DNA from: Filomicrobium sp.
GTDB taxonomy: Bacteria > Pseudomonadota > Alphaproteobacteria > Rhizobiales > Hyphomicrobiaceae
Reading direction: 5' to 3'
Assembly (NCBI GenBank): GCA_017792465.1
Contig: CP051234.1
Location: 3,876,501 to 3,940,500 of the forward strand
DNA: 64,000 nucleotides
Shown: positions 1 to 9,198 of the stretch, piece by piece
How the letters are laid out: every line of letters begins with the position of its first letter
How positions within the stretch are numbered: position 1 is the first letter of the stretch
Notes under the pieces: generated by a model
Database searches by the model: none
The model's input: the letters and a program-made list of their open reading frames with translations, nothing else
Told to the model about the DNA's origin: nothing
Translations under genes and position numbers: made by a program

Positions 1-1377
1 CACAAGGGCGATTTGACCGGCATCGAGATCATCAATCGTCTGATGGAGCAGGTGCTCTCGCGCGATGTTGAGAAGCTTGAAGAGCACCGGGCGCTGGCGT
101 TCATCAAGTCAAAATCCGGCGATGAGCTGGCGGGTGTCTTGTTCGTCGATATGCGCCGCGGCGTCTTTCGTTTTGTGCGCGCCAAATCGGTTTTGATGGC
201 AACCGGCGGCGGGCCGACGATGTACCGCTATCATACGCCGTCGGGCGACAAGTCGATGGACGGGCTTGCCATGGCTTCGCGCCTTGGCTTGCCGCTTCGA
301 GACATGGAGATGGTGCAGTTCCATCCGACCGGGCTTTTGGGCGGCGAGGGCACGCGCATGACCGGAACGGTTCTCGAAGAAGGCTTGCGTGGAGCCGGCG
401 GACATCTGCTAGATGGCAACGGCCGCCGCTTCATGTTCGACTACGACGAAAAAGGCGAGCGGGCCACGCGCGATATCGTCAGCCGGGCGATCTACGATGA
501 AATGCGCAAAGGCCATACCACGCCAAACGGCGGCGTTTATATCGCCATGAGCCATCTGGGTCCGGAAGACGTGCGTAAGCGCTTCAAGGGCATGGTGAAG
601 CGCTGTGCGGATTGCGGTTTCGATCTGGCCGGTGGTCGCGTCGAAGTTGTGCCGACGGCGCATTACCTGATGGGCGGTGTGATTTGCGATCCGGATACGC
701 GCACGGAAATACCGGGTCTGCATGTGGCTGGCGAAGATGCAGGCGGTGCGCATGGTTCGAACCGTCTGGGCGGTAACGGTGTCGCCAACTCAACCGTGTA
801 CGGCGGCATATCCGGCGACGTGATGGCTGCCGACGTGACGGCGCGCGGCGATCAATCACTCAGCGGTTTGCGCGATCCCGATGAAGACGCCATCAAGTTC
901 GAAATCGACCGGGCGCTCCATCCCTTCATGAAAAAGCCGGGCGATGTGCATGCCTTGCGGCGTCAGCTCATGGACCTGATGTGGGATGACGTTGGTGTGA
1001 TGCGGACCAGTGAAGGTTTGCAGCGCGGCATGGATCGCCTCAAGGATGTTCGGGCGGAGCTTCTCGAAACAGGGTTGGCCGATAGCGAAACGCGCTACAA
1101 CATGACCTGGCATGATTGGCTCAACCTGCGCAGCTTGGTCGAGATGTCGCAAGTGATCGCTTCGGCTGGGATGTGGCGGGAAAACTCCCGCGGCGCCCAC
1201 TTCCGGGAGGACTTCCCCGACAGTGGCGATCTTGAAAGTTCATATTTCACGGTGGCGCGGTTCGATGAGACCGGCGACCTCGCAATCTCCCGGGAGCCGG
1301 TCGACTTTTCGATCGTCAAGCCCGGTGAAACCCTTTTGAAGGACGAGCCGGAGACGCTCGTTGGCCAAAGCAATTAG
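1..1377 (+). CDS. FAD-dependent SdhA/FrdA-like flavoprotein, 5' truncated
   Basis: The frame is open from the first base, so the N-terminus with the main FAD dinucleotide fold lies outside the window. What remains resembles the flavoprotein subunit of succinate dehydrogenase/fumarate reductase. It has an ATGGG segment, the substrate-domain motif QFHPTG, an HYLMGG block that usually carries catalytic residues, and a GSNRLGGN FAD-contact motif. The C-terminal part is helical, as in SdhA. It ends 9 bp before a fumarase-type alpha subunit, so the genes are probably co-transcribed. The neighbours suggest C4-dicarboxylate chemistry (fumarate/malate or tartrate) rather than the respiratory complex, because no sdhB/C/D follows. 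Substrate is not determined. Confidence 0.85.
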   Translation, partial: HKGDLTGIEIINRLMEQVLSRDVEKLEEHRALAFIKSKSGDELAGVLFVDMRRGVFRFVRAKSVLMATGGGPTMYRYHTPSGDKSMDGLAMASRLGLPLRDMEMVQFHPTGLLGGEGTRMTGTVLEEGLRGAGGHLLDGNGRRFMFDYDEKGERATRDIVSRAIYDEMRKGHTTPNGGVYIAMSHLGPEDVRKRFKGMVKRCADCGFDLAGGRVEVVPTAHYLMGGVICDPDTRTEIPGLHVAGEDAGGAHGSNRLGGNGVANSTVYGGISGDVMAADVTARGDQSLSGLRDPDEDAIKFEIDRALHPFMKKPGDVHALRRQLMDLMWDDVGVMRTSEGLQRGMDRLKDVRAELLETGLADSETRYNMTWHDWLNLRSLVEMSQVIASAGMWRENSRGAHFREDFPDSGDLESSYFTVARFDETGDLAISREPVDFSIVKPGETLLKDEPETLVGQSN

Positions 1378-1386
1378 GAGACGGCC

Positions 1387-2349
1387 ATGATCCCACTCGA
1401 CATCCTGGAAAAGACGGCTGTCACCTTAATGGAAAAGGCGGCCATCGAAATTCCGGAAGACTATTTGGAAGGCTTGAAGAAGGCTGCAGACGTTGAAGAC
1501 GGCGACCTGTCGTCGTTCGTTTTGCAGGCGATGCTGGAGAATTACGAAGCCGCCAAGGAAGACCGGCGCGCGATGTGCGGCGATACCGGATGTCCGCGCT
1601 GGTACGTTAAAATGGGCAACGAAGCGCAGGTCGAAGGCGGGCCGGTTGCTTTGGAGACCTCTCTGCGCCGGGCGACGGCACAGGCGACCAACGGCGTGCC
1701 GCTGCGGCCGAACCGGGTGCATCCTTTATGGCGGACGGACCACGACAACAATGTCGGCATCAATGCGCCGGAGATCGAGTTTGCGTTCGAGCCCGAAGGC
1801 GATTGGGTGGAGCTGACGACGGTGCACAAGGGCGGGTTGTTCGGCACTGATTATCGCATGCTGTTTCCCTCAGACGGCATCGAAGGGATCAAGCGGTTCT
1901 ACCTCGACAGTCTGGTTGCCTTCGGCAAGCGCGGTTTGTCCTGCCAGCCGGCGATCATCGGTATTGGGCTTGGTGGTTCGAAAGACACCTGCATGGTGCT
2001 GGGTAAGCGCGCGGCTTGTCTTCGCACGGTCGGCGACCGCAACCCCGATCCGCGCATTGCTGAGCTTGAGATGGAGTTCAAGGAACTCGGCAACTCGATC
2101 GGCATGGGTGCGATGGGATTTGTCGGCAAGTCGATGGTGATCGATTGCCATATCGAGGTCGGTTATTGCCACACGGGCGGAATGCAGATGAGTGTTCACG
2201 CCTTCTGCCTGTCGTCGCGGCGCGCATGCGCGCGGATCTATGGTGACGGACGGGTGGAGTTCCGCACCGATCCACAATGGTTTACGCCTTATCAACGCCG
2301 GGAGACGGTCGAATGGCCAGCAACGCAAGCTTCAAAAAAGTCCGCCTGA
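1387..2349 (+). CDS. class I fumarase / L-tartrate dehydratase alpha subunit
   Basis: 320 residues of the Fe-S hydro-lyase alpha family, which reversibly hydrates fumarate to malate or dehydrates L-tartrate. The three cysteines expected to hold the 4Fe-4S cluster can be placed at C64 (in MCGDTGC), C186 (before the GIGLGGSKD stretch) and C274 (in HAFCLSSRR). HTGG near residue 263 is also typical. It starts at ATG with a GGAG-type ribosome site and overlaps the beta subunit by 37 bp, which indicates translational coupling. The sequence does not distinguish fumarate from tartrate or another dicarboxylate. Confidence 0.9.
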   Translation: MIPLDILEKTAVTLMEKAAIEIPEDYLEGLKKAADVEDGDLSSFVLQAMLENYEAAKEDRRAMCGDTGCPRWYVKMGNEAQVEGGPVALETSLRRATAQATNGVPLRPNRVHPLWRTDHDNNVGINAPEIEFAFEPEGDWVELTTVHKGGLFGTDYRMLFPSDGIEGIKRFYLDSLVAFGKRGLSCQPAIIGIGLGGSKDTCMVLGKRAACLRTVGDRNPDPRIAELEMEFKELGNSIGMGAMGFVGKSMVIDCHIEVGYCHTGGMQMSVHAFCLSSRRACARIYGDGRVEFRTDPQWFTPYQRRETVEWPATQASKKSA

Positions 2350-2990
2350 AGACAGAGCCTTCGCCTGAAGATTTGAAGGCATTGGAGCTGGGTGACGTCG
2401 TTTATCTCGACGGCACGGTTTATACAGCGCGCGAGGGTGTTTACCGGCGCGCCGTCGAAGAGCACATCCCGCTACCGCTGGAGTTGCCGGCAATGAGCGG
2501 GGCTAATTTTCATTGTTCTCCGGCGGCGACGATCAGGCCGGATGGCACCTTCAATATGGGGGCGGTGACGGCGACCGCATCGTTCCGCTTCTCGAAATGG
2601 ATCGGTGAGTGGCTCGATCTGTCAGGCGCCAAGCTCATTCTGGGCAAAGGCGGAATGAGTTCGGAAGACTACAAGAAACACTTCGTGCCGCATGGCGCGA
2701 TTTACCTGACGACGGTTGGCTATGGCACGGGCGCGTTGCTCGGGCGTGGGGTCAAGTCGGTCAAGGACGTGTTCTGGCGCGATGAACTTGGATTGGCACA
2801 GGCGATGTGGCTGATCGAGGTTGAAAACTTCGGGCCGTTCATCGTCGAGAGCGACACACAGGGCAATAGCCTCTTCGAACGTGAGAACGCCAAGATATCG
2901 GCTGGGCTGTCGAAAGCCTATGAAGGAACGAAACCTGCCGTATTGAAGCGTTTCGGCGAGACTGACGATCGTAGTGACGAGCTGATTTAG
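2313..2990 (+). CDS. class I fumarase / L-tartrate dehydratase beta subunit
   Basis: 225 residues. Partner of the alpha subunit upstream; in this family it supplies part of the active site, including the KGGM motif, here in LILGKGGMSSEDY. I chose the ATG at 2313 because GGGAGA sits just before it and because family members begin near the KKVRLKTEPS segment. An earlier in-frame ATG at 2277 would add 12 residues encoded inside the alpha gene. Separate alpha and beta genes are the usual prokaryotic two-subunit form, unlike the fused fumarase A of enterobacteria. Confidence 0.9.
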   Translation: MASNASFKKVRLKTEPSPEDLKALELGDVVYLDGTVYTAREGVYRRAVEEHIPLPLELPAMSGANFHCSPAATIRPDGTFNMGAVTATASFRFSKWIGEWLDLSGAKLILGKGGMSSEDYKKHFVPHGAIYLTTVGYGTGALLGRGVKSVKDVFWRDELGLAQAMWLIEVENFGPFIVESDTQGNSLFERENAKISAGLSKAYEGTKPAVLKRFGETDDRSDELI

Positions 2991-3057
2991 GCGAGGCGAT
3001 CAAGGCGCTGCGATGATGGTATCGCGCGCTCGGGTTGACACCTGTTAGAGGAATAAG

Positions 3058-3687
3058 ATGCTCAAGCTTTATTATGCTCCTGGGACTGTTGCGCTGGCTG
3101 TTCACATCGCGCTGGAAGAAACCGATGCCGTTTACGAAGCGCATCGGCTGAATTTTCCTGAAGGCGAGCAAAGGACGCCCGCGTATCTTGAGGTCAATCC
3201 CAAGGGCCGTGTGCCGGCGCTGGTGACGCGGCGCGGAATTCTCACCGAGACGCCGGCGATCCTTGCCTACATCGCGCAGGCCTATCCGATTGCGGAACTG
3301 GCGCCGACCGATGTGTTTGATTTTGCCGTCGCGCAGGCGTTCACGAATTATCTCAGCTCAACCGTCCACGTTGCACATGCGCACCGGATGCGCGGCGTCC
3401 GCTGGGCGGATGAAGAATCATCGTTAGAGGACATGAAGCGCAAGGTTCCCGAAACGATGGGAGCGGCCGTCGACTTGATCGAGAACGGAATGCTGAAGGG
3501 CCCCTGGGTGATGGGCGAGCAGTTCACGGTCTGCGACCCTTACCTTTATACGATTTCGCGCTGGCTCGATGGTGACGGCGTACCCGCCGACCGGCACCCG
3601 AAGGTTCGCGATCATATGAAACGGATGGAAGCGCGGCCGTCGGTCAAGGCGGCTCTTGAAGAGCAAGGTCTGAAGCCCCTGACCTAA
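3058..3687 (+). CDS. glutathione S-transferase family protein
   Basis: 209 residues, the usual length for a cytosolic GST. The N-terminal thioredoxin-like half begins MLKLYYAPGTVALAVHIALEE and includes the cis-proline region NPKGRVPAL and the TETPAILAYIA segment that binds the gamma-glutamyl end of glutathione. The C-terminal half is helical. AGAGGAATA precedes the ATG. It lies 67 bp after the dehydratase beta gene on the same strand. It may belong to that operon and handle a glutathione conjugate or isomerisation, but this is inference from position only. Confidence 0.85.
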   Translation: MLKLYYAPGTVALAVHIALEETDAVYEAHRLNFPEGEQRTPAYLEVNPKGRVPALVTRRGILTETPAILAYIAQAYPIAELAPTDVFDFAVAQAFTNYLSSTVHVAHAHRMRGVRWADEESSLEDMKRKVPETMGAAVDLIENGMLKGPWVMGEQFTVCDPYLYTISRWLDGDGVPADRHPKVRDHMKRMEARPSVKAALEEQGLKPLT

Positions 3688-3707
3688 CGGCTATTTGGAA
3701 GTTGGAA

Positions 3708-3727
3708 GAGGGGGCTTGAGCCCCCTC
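3708..3727. terminator. GC-rich hairpin between convergent genes
   Basis: GAGGGGGCT pairs with AGCCCCCTC around a short loop. It touches the stop codon of rtcB on the minus strand and follows the GST gene on the plus strand. It has no long T run on the plus side. It is probably a bidirectional end or mRNA-stabilising hairpin. Confidence 0.55.
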
Positions 3728-4943
3728 AACCTTTGACGTTCAGGACCTGACGCAGGTGGTGGACCACCTCGATCAGGTCGGTCTGGGCCGCGATCACGGA
3801 CGAGATGTCCTTATAAGCCGCCGGGCTTTCGTCGATCACGTCCCTGTCTTTGCGGCACTCGATGCCTTCGGTTGCCGCGCGGTGGTCCTTCAAGGTGATG
3901 CGCTGCTTGGCTTCGGTTCGAGACATCGCCCGGCCGGCGCCGTGCGAGCACGAACAGAAGCTGTCGGCGTTGCCCTTGCCCCGGACGATGAACGAGCCGG
4001 TTCCCATCGATCCCGGGATGATGCCGAGATCTCCAGATTGAGCGCGGACAGCGCCTTTACGCGTCACCCAGACCTTTTCACCGAAATGGGTTTCTTCGGT
4101 TGCATAGTTATGGTGGCAATTGACCGCCATATCGCCGATCTGGAATTTCGGCAGATGCTTGCGAAGAACCCGAAGGACGGCGTCCATCATCGCCTGCCGG
4201 TTCTCCCATGCGTAGTCCTGCGCCCAATTGAGGGCGAAGACATAGTCATCGAAGTGTTCGGTCCCCTCGTTCAAATAAGCGAGGTTCTCGTCGGGCAGGT
4301 TCGAGATGTGGTGGCGCATATCCTTCTTGGCCATCTCGATGAAGTAGCGGCCGATCACGTTGCCCGGACCGCGAGAGCCCGAGTGCAACATCACCCACAA
4401 AGCGTCGTTTTCATCGATGCAAAGCTCGATGAAGTGGTTGCCTGTGCCAAGCGATCCGAGCTGATGCACCGGGGTCTTGTGCGAGATGCGCGGGTGGCGC
4501 TCGACAATCTGCCGGTAGCGTTCTTCCAGATCGCGCCAGCGGGTCGAAACCGAATCCGGCACCGTTTCCCAGCCACCTTTGCGCGCCCGGCCCTGGACCG
4601 AAACAAACCCGTGCGGAACCGCGCGTTCGATGTCGGCGCGGATCTTGGCGAGGTTGTCGGGCAGGACGCTGGCGTTGAGGGTCAGCTTCCAGGCCATCAT
4701 TCCGCAACCGATGTCGACGCCGACGGCCGCAGGGATGATGGCGCTCTTGGTCGGGATCACCGAGCCAACAGTGGCACCCATTCCCCAATGGCAGTCGGGC
4801 ATGGCGGCGACGTGCTTATGGATGATCGGCAGCTTGGCGACGTTCTCCATCTGCTTGATGGCGACGTCTTCGATCTTCACATTTTTGGTCCACATCTTGA
4901 GCGGCGCGCCGCCTTCGACGTGAATAAGATTGAACCCGGCCAT
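3726..4943 (-). CDS. rtcB: RtcB-type RNA-splicing ligase
   Basis: 405 residues. RtcB joins RNA 2',3'-cyclic phosphate (or 3'-phosphate) ends to 5'-OH ends using GTP and Mn. Visible family motifs are GVDIGCG with metal ligands D77 and C80, GTGNHFIEL, HSGSRGPGN, NCHHNYA and GSMGTGSFIVRGKG. The CSHGAGRAMSR block holds H334, the residue expected to be guanylylated. It ends in the conserved C-terminal glycine. ATG is preceded by GGAGAG. No archease or RtcA is adjacent and it is transcribed alone, so the job is more likely RNA repair than tRNA splicing. No RtcR-type sigma-54 activator is seen nearby. Confidence 0.95.
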   Translation of the reverse strand: MAGFNLIHVEGGAPLKMWTKNVKIEDVAIKQMENVAKLPIIHKHVAAMPDCHWGMGATVGSVIPTKSAIIPAAVGVDIGCGMMAWKLTLNASVLPDNLAKIRADIERAVPHGFVSVQGRARKGGWETVPDSVSTRWRDLEERYRQIVERHPRISHKTPVHQLGSLGTGNHFIELCIDENDALWVMLHSGSRGPGNVIGRYFIEMAKKDMRHHISNLPDENLAYLNEGTEHFDDYVFALNWAQDYAWENRQAMMDAVLRVLRKHLPKFQIGDMAVNCHHNYATEETHFGEKVWVTRKGAVRAQSGDLGIIPGSMGTGSFIVRGKGNADSFCSCSHGAGRAMSRTEAKQRITLKDHRAATEGIECRKDRDVIDESPAAYKDISSVIAAQTDLIEVVHHLRQVLNVKG

Positions 4944-5493
4944 CGGGTCTCTCCATGACTTGGGCTGCGATGCTTGAGGGGACGGGTCGGCCCCCTTAAG
5001 CTCTTTCGCAGTGTACGGTCTCGTTCCACATCAGGCTAATGCAAGCCGATGCGTCTCGACGTACTTAATTTATCGATCAAGGATGGATTGCTTGATGAGG
5101 AAACAATGAATAGTGCGCGGCAAGGCTCGCCGCCAGACATTGCGCCTGCGTGAAGCAATTCGTCCCAATTGTCGGGGTGCGCTTCAGCAGGCCAGCGATT
5201 TATCGGCTAGCGGGTGCGAAAGCGGCTTTGGCGAATGTCTGTTCCATTGTGAGCCGCAGGTGGGGCGCTGGCAGAGGGATTTCAAGGCAGGGATGAAGAA
5301 AAAATCTGCCGGGTTATCAAATTTGCCGAAACGAAACGGCGCGCAAGGCGTTTTGCAATTCACGCCGAACCTTGGCAATTCAGCTGAGGTGCCTATGTGT
5401 GAAAATGTAACCGGTTAGCTGTTGGGCTGTCGTTTCTTCCCGAGCGGACGCCTATACTGGCCGCATATTTGAATTGCGAACGGGCCTTATCTC
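4944..5493. other. 550-bp gap without a supported gene
   Basis: Lies between the divergent rtcB and GTPase genes and should carry both promoters. A 101-codon frame at 5113-5418 has no ribosome site and no protein-like composition, so I do not call it. TATACT at 5453-5458, about 35 bp before the GTPase ATG, could be a -10 element, but I cannot find a convincing -35 partner. Confidence 0.5.
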
Positions 5494-6804
5494 ATGGCTG
5501 CCGACGTCTTTGGTTGGGATCTCACAAAACGGCTTGCCGAGCGCTGGGCGCAGTTCATGGCTCAGCGCGATGAAGCCGTTGGCGAAGACGTTGTGGCGCA
5601 AAACGCGATTGCGGCAGCTCCGACAGTTTGGTTGCTTGGCAAGGTGCAGTCTGGCAAGTCGTCGATTGTCCGCGCGATCACGGGCCGCGATGATGCCGAG
5701 ATCGGTTCAGGTTTCCGGCCGTGCACCAAGACGGCTGAGATTTTCGACTTTCCCGCCGAAGCGCCGCTTATTCGTTTTCTCGACACGCGCGGTCTCGGTG
5801 AAGCTCGATACGATCCCAGCGAAGACCTCGAGATGGCGCGCGATAAGGCGCAGCTCATTATCGTGACAATGCGTGCGCTCGATCAGCAGCAGGACGAACT
5901 GATTGATGTGTTGAAGACTGTCCGGCGCGCGCATCCCGACTGGCCGATTGTCGTCGCCCAGACGTGTCTGCACGACGGTTACGGGCATGGACAGGGGCAC
6001 ATCGAGCCTTATCCGTTTGCCGCTTCTGCCGACAATGGCGATCTGCTCGAAGCCGGAGTGCCTGAAGACCTCGTCCGCAGCATGGAGCGGCAGCGCAGCC
6101 TATTCGATCAGGTGCCGGGGCGCGGGCCGATCCGATTTGTGCCGATCGACTTCACGCAAGACGGTGACGGATTTGAACCGCGCGACTACGGTCTCGATGC
6201 GCTGATGGCCGCTCTTGTCGAAGCTGCACCCGAAGGTCTCGCCGTGACCTTGCAGGATTTGCGCAATACCGACGCCAGTTCGTTGTCGCAACGCGTTCGC
6301 CCGACCATCCTTGGTTATGCGGGTGCGGCGGCGGCTTGCGATGTGGTTCCGGTGGCAGGTGCGATTGCGGTTCCAGGCGTGCAGGCGAAACTTTTGCATT
6401 CGCTGGCCAATGCTTATGGCGTTGAATGGGACCGGCGCATGCTGGGCGAATTCGCCGGATGCCTTGGGGCCGGTGTCGTGGCACGGCTTGCGGCGACGTT
6501 CGGCATTCGTCAGCTTGCCAAGCTCATTCCCGTGTATGGTCAGACGGCCGGGGCCGCGATGGCGGCGGCGACCAGTTTTGCGACAACCTATGCACTGGGG
6601 ACGGCAGGTTGTTATTTCCTCGCCAAGCGCAAACTGGGTGAAAGCGATCCGGAAGGCGTTGCGCGGGCTTACAAGGATGCGCTCGAGGCGGCGTTCGTCA
6701 TCGCGCGCGAAAAAGGTTTCGGCACGGCTGCAAAGTCAGGCGAAGAAGACCGTTCCGAACGGTCGACAAGCGAAGGGACGGGGCATGCGCCGCAACAATC
6801 TTGA
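5494..6804 (+). CDS. P-loop GTPase with hydrophobic C-terminal DUF697-like region
   Basis: 436 residues. The N-terminal G domain shows a Walker A site GKVQSGKSS at residues 49-57 and a G3-like DTRG at 97-100. A Pro-to-Arg change from the usual DTPG makes the G3 box slightly unusual. From about residue 270 the chain becomes Ala/Gly-rich and hydrophobic, with blocks such as AAACDVVPVAGAIAVPGVQAKLLHSLA. These resemble the DUF697/YcjF-type membrane-associated region. The last 20 bases overlap the next GTPase gene, so the two are translationally coupled and probably work together at the inner membrane. The role is unknown; YcjX/YcjF-like stress GTPases are the nearest analogy. Confidence 0.75.
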   Translation: MAADVFGWDLTKRLAERWAQFMAQRDEAVGEDVVAQNAIAAAPTVWLLGKVQSGKSSIVRAITGRDDAEIGSGFRPCTKTAEIFDFPAEAPLIRFLDTRGLGEARYDPSEDLEMARDKAQLIIVTMRALDQQQDELIDVLKTVRRAHPDWPIVVAQTCLHDGYGHGQGHIEPYPFAASADNGDLLEAGVPEDLVRSMERQRSLFDQVPGRGPIRFVPIDFTQDGDGFEPRDYGLDALMAALVEAAPEGLAVTLQDLRNTDASSLSQRVRPTILGYAGAAAACDVVPVAGAIAVPGVQAKLLHSLANAYGVEWDRRMLGEFAGCLGAGVVARLAATFGIRQLAKLIPVYGQTAGAAMAAATSFATTYALGTAGCYFLAKRKLGESDPEGVARAYKDALEAAFVIAREKGFGTAAKSGEEDRSERSTSEGTGHAPQQS

Positions 6805-8356
6805 GGCCTATATCGGTGGGCTGTCGATTGTGGCGGCGGTCGCCATACCGCTGTTGGCGCTTGTGCCTTTCGGCTGGTACTGGCTCTGGCAGAACGGCTA
6901 TTCGTTCTACTGGCTTGGCGGAGCGTTCGTCGTATCTGTGGTGGCGTTTGGTCTTCGTTTTTGGGCGATCCGCGGCCTTCGCAAACGGCTTGCGGAGCAA
7001 CGGGTGGCGCGTTCGGCGGTTTCCGACGAATTGGCGGATGAGGCAGGCGTTGAGTTCGTTTCGCCACGCGAGGAGGCTGCCCGCAAGGCCGTCGATGAAC
7101 TTGCCGATGCGTCAGATCCAAAAGTTCTAACAAGCCGCGACGATCTCATTTCGCTCGGCGTTTCGACGATCGAAACGGTCGCGCGGCATATGCGGCCCGG
7201 CCATGATAACCCGACCTGGGATTTCACAGCGCCCGAAGCGCTGACACTGATCGAGCGCGTCAGCCAAAACCTGCGGGTTGTTTTTCAAGACAAAGTTCCT
7301 TTGGGTGACCAGTTGACGGTCGGTCAGGTGTTGCGGGTCTACAAGTGGCGCTCGATGATCGGGGTGGCTGAAAAAGCCTACGATCTCTGGCGCATCATTC
7401 GCATGGTCAATCCGGTTGCCGGAGCGGCGCAGGAAATTCGCGAGCGGCTTTCAAAAACTGCGATTGAAGGCTTGCGGGAAGAACTCGCCAAGAGGCTCGT
7501 TGCAGCATACGTCCGCGAAGTTGGCCGCGCGGCCATCGATCTATATAGCGGCCGGCTCAGAGTCTCAGAGGAAGACCTGGCTGGCTATGTCAGTGCGGAG
7601 ACGGCGGCTGACCGTAAGGCGGCGGGGAAAGACGAGAAGCTACTTTCAGAGCCGCTACGTATTTTGCTGGCCGGGCAGACGAGTGCGGGAAAATCGAGTC
7701 TCATCAATGCGCTCGCATCTGATGTGAAGGCCGCGGTCGATGCGCTGCCCGCAACCAAAGAGTTTCGCGGGTATGAAATCCAATCGGGCGATTTGCCGCC
7801 CGTGATGCTGGTCGACAGCCCTGGCGTGACCGGATCGGATGATTTCAAAAAATTGGCCGAGAAGGCCTCGCAATCCGATCTGGTGATTTGGGTGGCGGCG
7901 GCCAACAGAGCAGATCGGGGTCTCGATTTTCAGGCGCTGTCTGCCATGCGAGAAGAGTTTAAAGAGAACCCTCGCCGGCGCGCACCGAAAACCCTTCTGG
8001 TATTAACGCATATCGACCGCTTGCGTCCGGCGGCTGAGTGGGACCCGCCTTATGATCTGAGCGAAGATAGCCGGGAGAAAGTCACCTCAATTCGCGATGC
8101 CGTTGTTGCTGCGGGCGAAGACCTGGGCTTCAAAGAAGAGGAAATTGTCCCGGTCTCGCTCGTCGATGCGGCGCATCCCTACAATATCGATGCGGTGTGG
8201 CTGCAACTCGCAGCTATTCTGCCGGAAGCCAAGAGCGCGCAGCTTCTACGCTGCCTGGAGCGCGCGCAAAAAGGTGTAAAGATCTGGAAAGTTCTTCAGC
8301 AGACACTTGCAGCAGGCAAATTGTCGGCCGGACTTTTGTGGGGCAAGAAGGCGTAG
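6785..8356 (+). CDS. membrane-anchored dynamin/Era-like GTPase
   Basis: 523 residues from the ATG at 6785; the frame is open further upstream, but that part only shadows the previous gene. Two N-terminal membrane helices (about residues 12-36 and 42-60) are followed by a charged helical linker. A C-terminal G domain then carries Walker A GQTSAGKSS at 297-305, G3 LVDSPG and G4 LTHID. This layout, helices first and G domain last, is the reverse of its coupled upstream partner. The pair may form one membrane complex. No substrate or cargo can be inferred. Confidence 0.75.
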   Translation: MRRNNLEAYIGGLSIVAAVAIPLLALVPFGWYWLWQNGYSFYWLGGAFVVSVVAFGLRFWAIRGLRKRLAEQRVARSAVSDELADEAGVEFVSPREEAARKAVDELADASDPKVLTSRDDLISLGVSTIETVARHMRPGHDNPTWDFTAPEALTLIERVSQNLRVVFQDKVPLGDQLTVGQVLRVYKWRSMIGVAEKAYDLWRIIRMVNPVAGAAQEIRERLSKTAIEGLREELAKRLVAAYVREVGRAAIDLYSGRLRVSEEDLAGYVSAETAADRKAAGKDEKLLSEPLRILLAGQTSAGKSSLINALASDVKAAVDALPATKEFRGYEIQSGDLPPVMLVDSPGVTGSDDFKKLAEKASQSDLVIWVAAANRADRGLDFQALSAMREEFKENPRRRAPKTLLVLTHIDRLRPAAEWDPPYDLSEDSREKVTSIRDAVVAAGEDLGFKEEEIVPVSLVDAAHPYNIDAVWLQLAAILPEAKSAQLLRCLERAQKGVKIWKVLQQTLAAGKLSAGLLWGKKA

Positions 8357-8493
8357 TTGCAAGGGCTGGCGTGACTGAAAATCCCATATACATCTTGGGG
8401 TGTGTTTCGTTTCCAACACTGCGATAGCCAGCCGGTAGGTCTAGATGGTACAGAAACTGACTTGCGTCTGTCATTGAGCTCGCCAATAGGTCC

Positions 8494-9198
8494 ATGATCA
8501 AGAGAATCTCAAATGCCGAAGCCTGGGAAGGCCTCGCGGATTGCCGGAGTTGCGCGATCCGCAATTCGGTTCTCTTTTCGGGGCTGCAGGAGAGCGACTT
8601 CGACTCAATTCACAGGCCGATTGACCAGGTGGTCTTTCAGACCGGCGCTGAGATCTACTCCCAGGATGATCCCGCATCCTCGATCATGACGATCCGCTCG
8701 GGCCTCGTGAAGCTGACGCAGTATCTTCCCGATGGCACGCAGCGCATCGTCAGGCTTCTTTGCAATACCGATATCGTCGGCCTAGAGGCGATGGTCGCGC
8801 CGAACTACGAACACTCTGCGATTGCGCTGCATGAGACGCACATCTGCCGGATACCAGTTGAGACCGTTCGGGATTTATCGCGCAGCCGCGTTTCGCTTTA
8901 CGATGATCTGATGCGCCGCTGGCATCGTGCGCTTAGCGATGCCGACAGATGGATCACCGAATTTGGGACGGGTCCAGCCGAAGCGCGGGTCGCCCGGCTT
9001 CTTATCTGGCTCAGTGAGCGCAATCATGGAGATCATTGCGAGTTGTTCGGCCGGGAAGATCTGGGCGCGCTGCTCGGGCTGACGACGGAGACCGTCAGCC
9101 GCAAGATGGCGAACTTCAAGCGGCAAGGCGTGATCCAGGAATTCGGCCAGAACAAATTCCGCTGCGATCTGCAAAAACTGCGCGCCATGGTCGACTAG
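8494..9198 (+). CDS. Crp/Fnr-family transcription regulator
   Basis: 234 residues: an N-terminal cyclic-nucleotide-type beta roll, a long dimer helix and a C-terminal winged helix with the recognition region LGALLGLTTETVSRKMANFKR. An N-terminal C17-x-x-C20 pair lines up with the first two FNR cluster cysteines. The THICRIPVETVRDL segment keeps the central FNR cysteine. The third N-terminal FNR cysteine is absent (the run continues AIRNSVLF). Oxygen sensing through a standard four-Cys cluster is therefore doubtful. The formate/nitrite-type channel downstream could be a target, but I see no TTGAT-N4-ATCAA site before it. Confidence 0.85.
   Translation: MIKRISNAEAWEGLADCRSCAIRNSVLFSGLQESDFDSIHRPIDQVVFQTGAEIYSQDDPASSIMTIRSGLVKLTQYLPDGTQRIVRLLCNTDIVGLEAMVAPNYEHSAIALHETHICRIPVETVRDLSRSRVSLYDDLMRRWHRALSDADRWITEFGTGPAEARVARLLIWLSERNHGDHCELFGREDLGALLGLTTETVSRKMANFKRQGVIQEFGQNKFRCDLQKLRAMVD

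Noticed and set aside
3756-4958. 400-codon open frame on the strand opposite rtcB
   Set aside because: It mirrors the codon structure of rtcB, whose motifs are complete on the other strand; no ribosome site or domain is seen.
5113-5418. 101-codon frame between rtcB and the GTPase gene
   Set aside because: No ribosome site, no recognisable composition and overlap with the probable promoter.
6311-6784. N-terminal extension of the second GTPase
   Set aside because: It only shadows the first GTPase gene in another frame; ATG 6785 begins a normal membrane-helix start.
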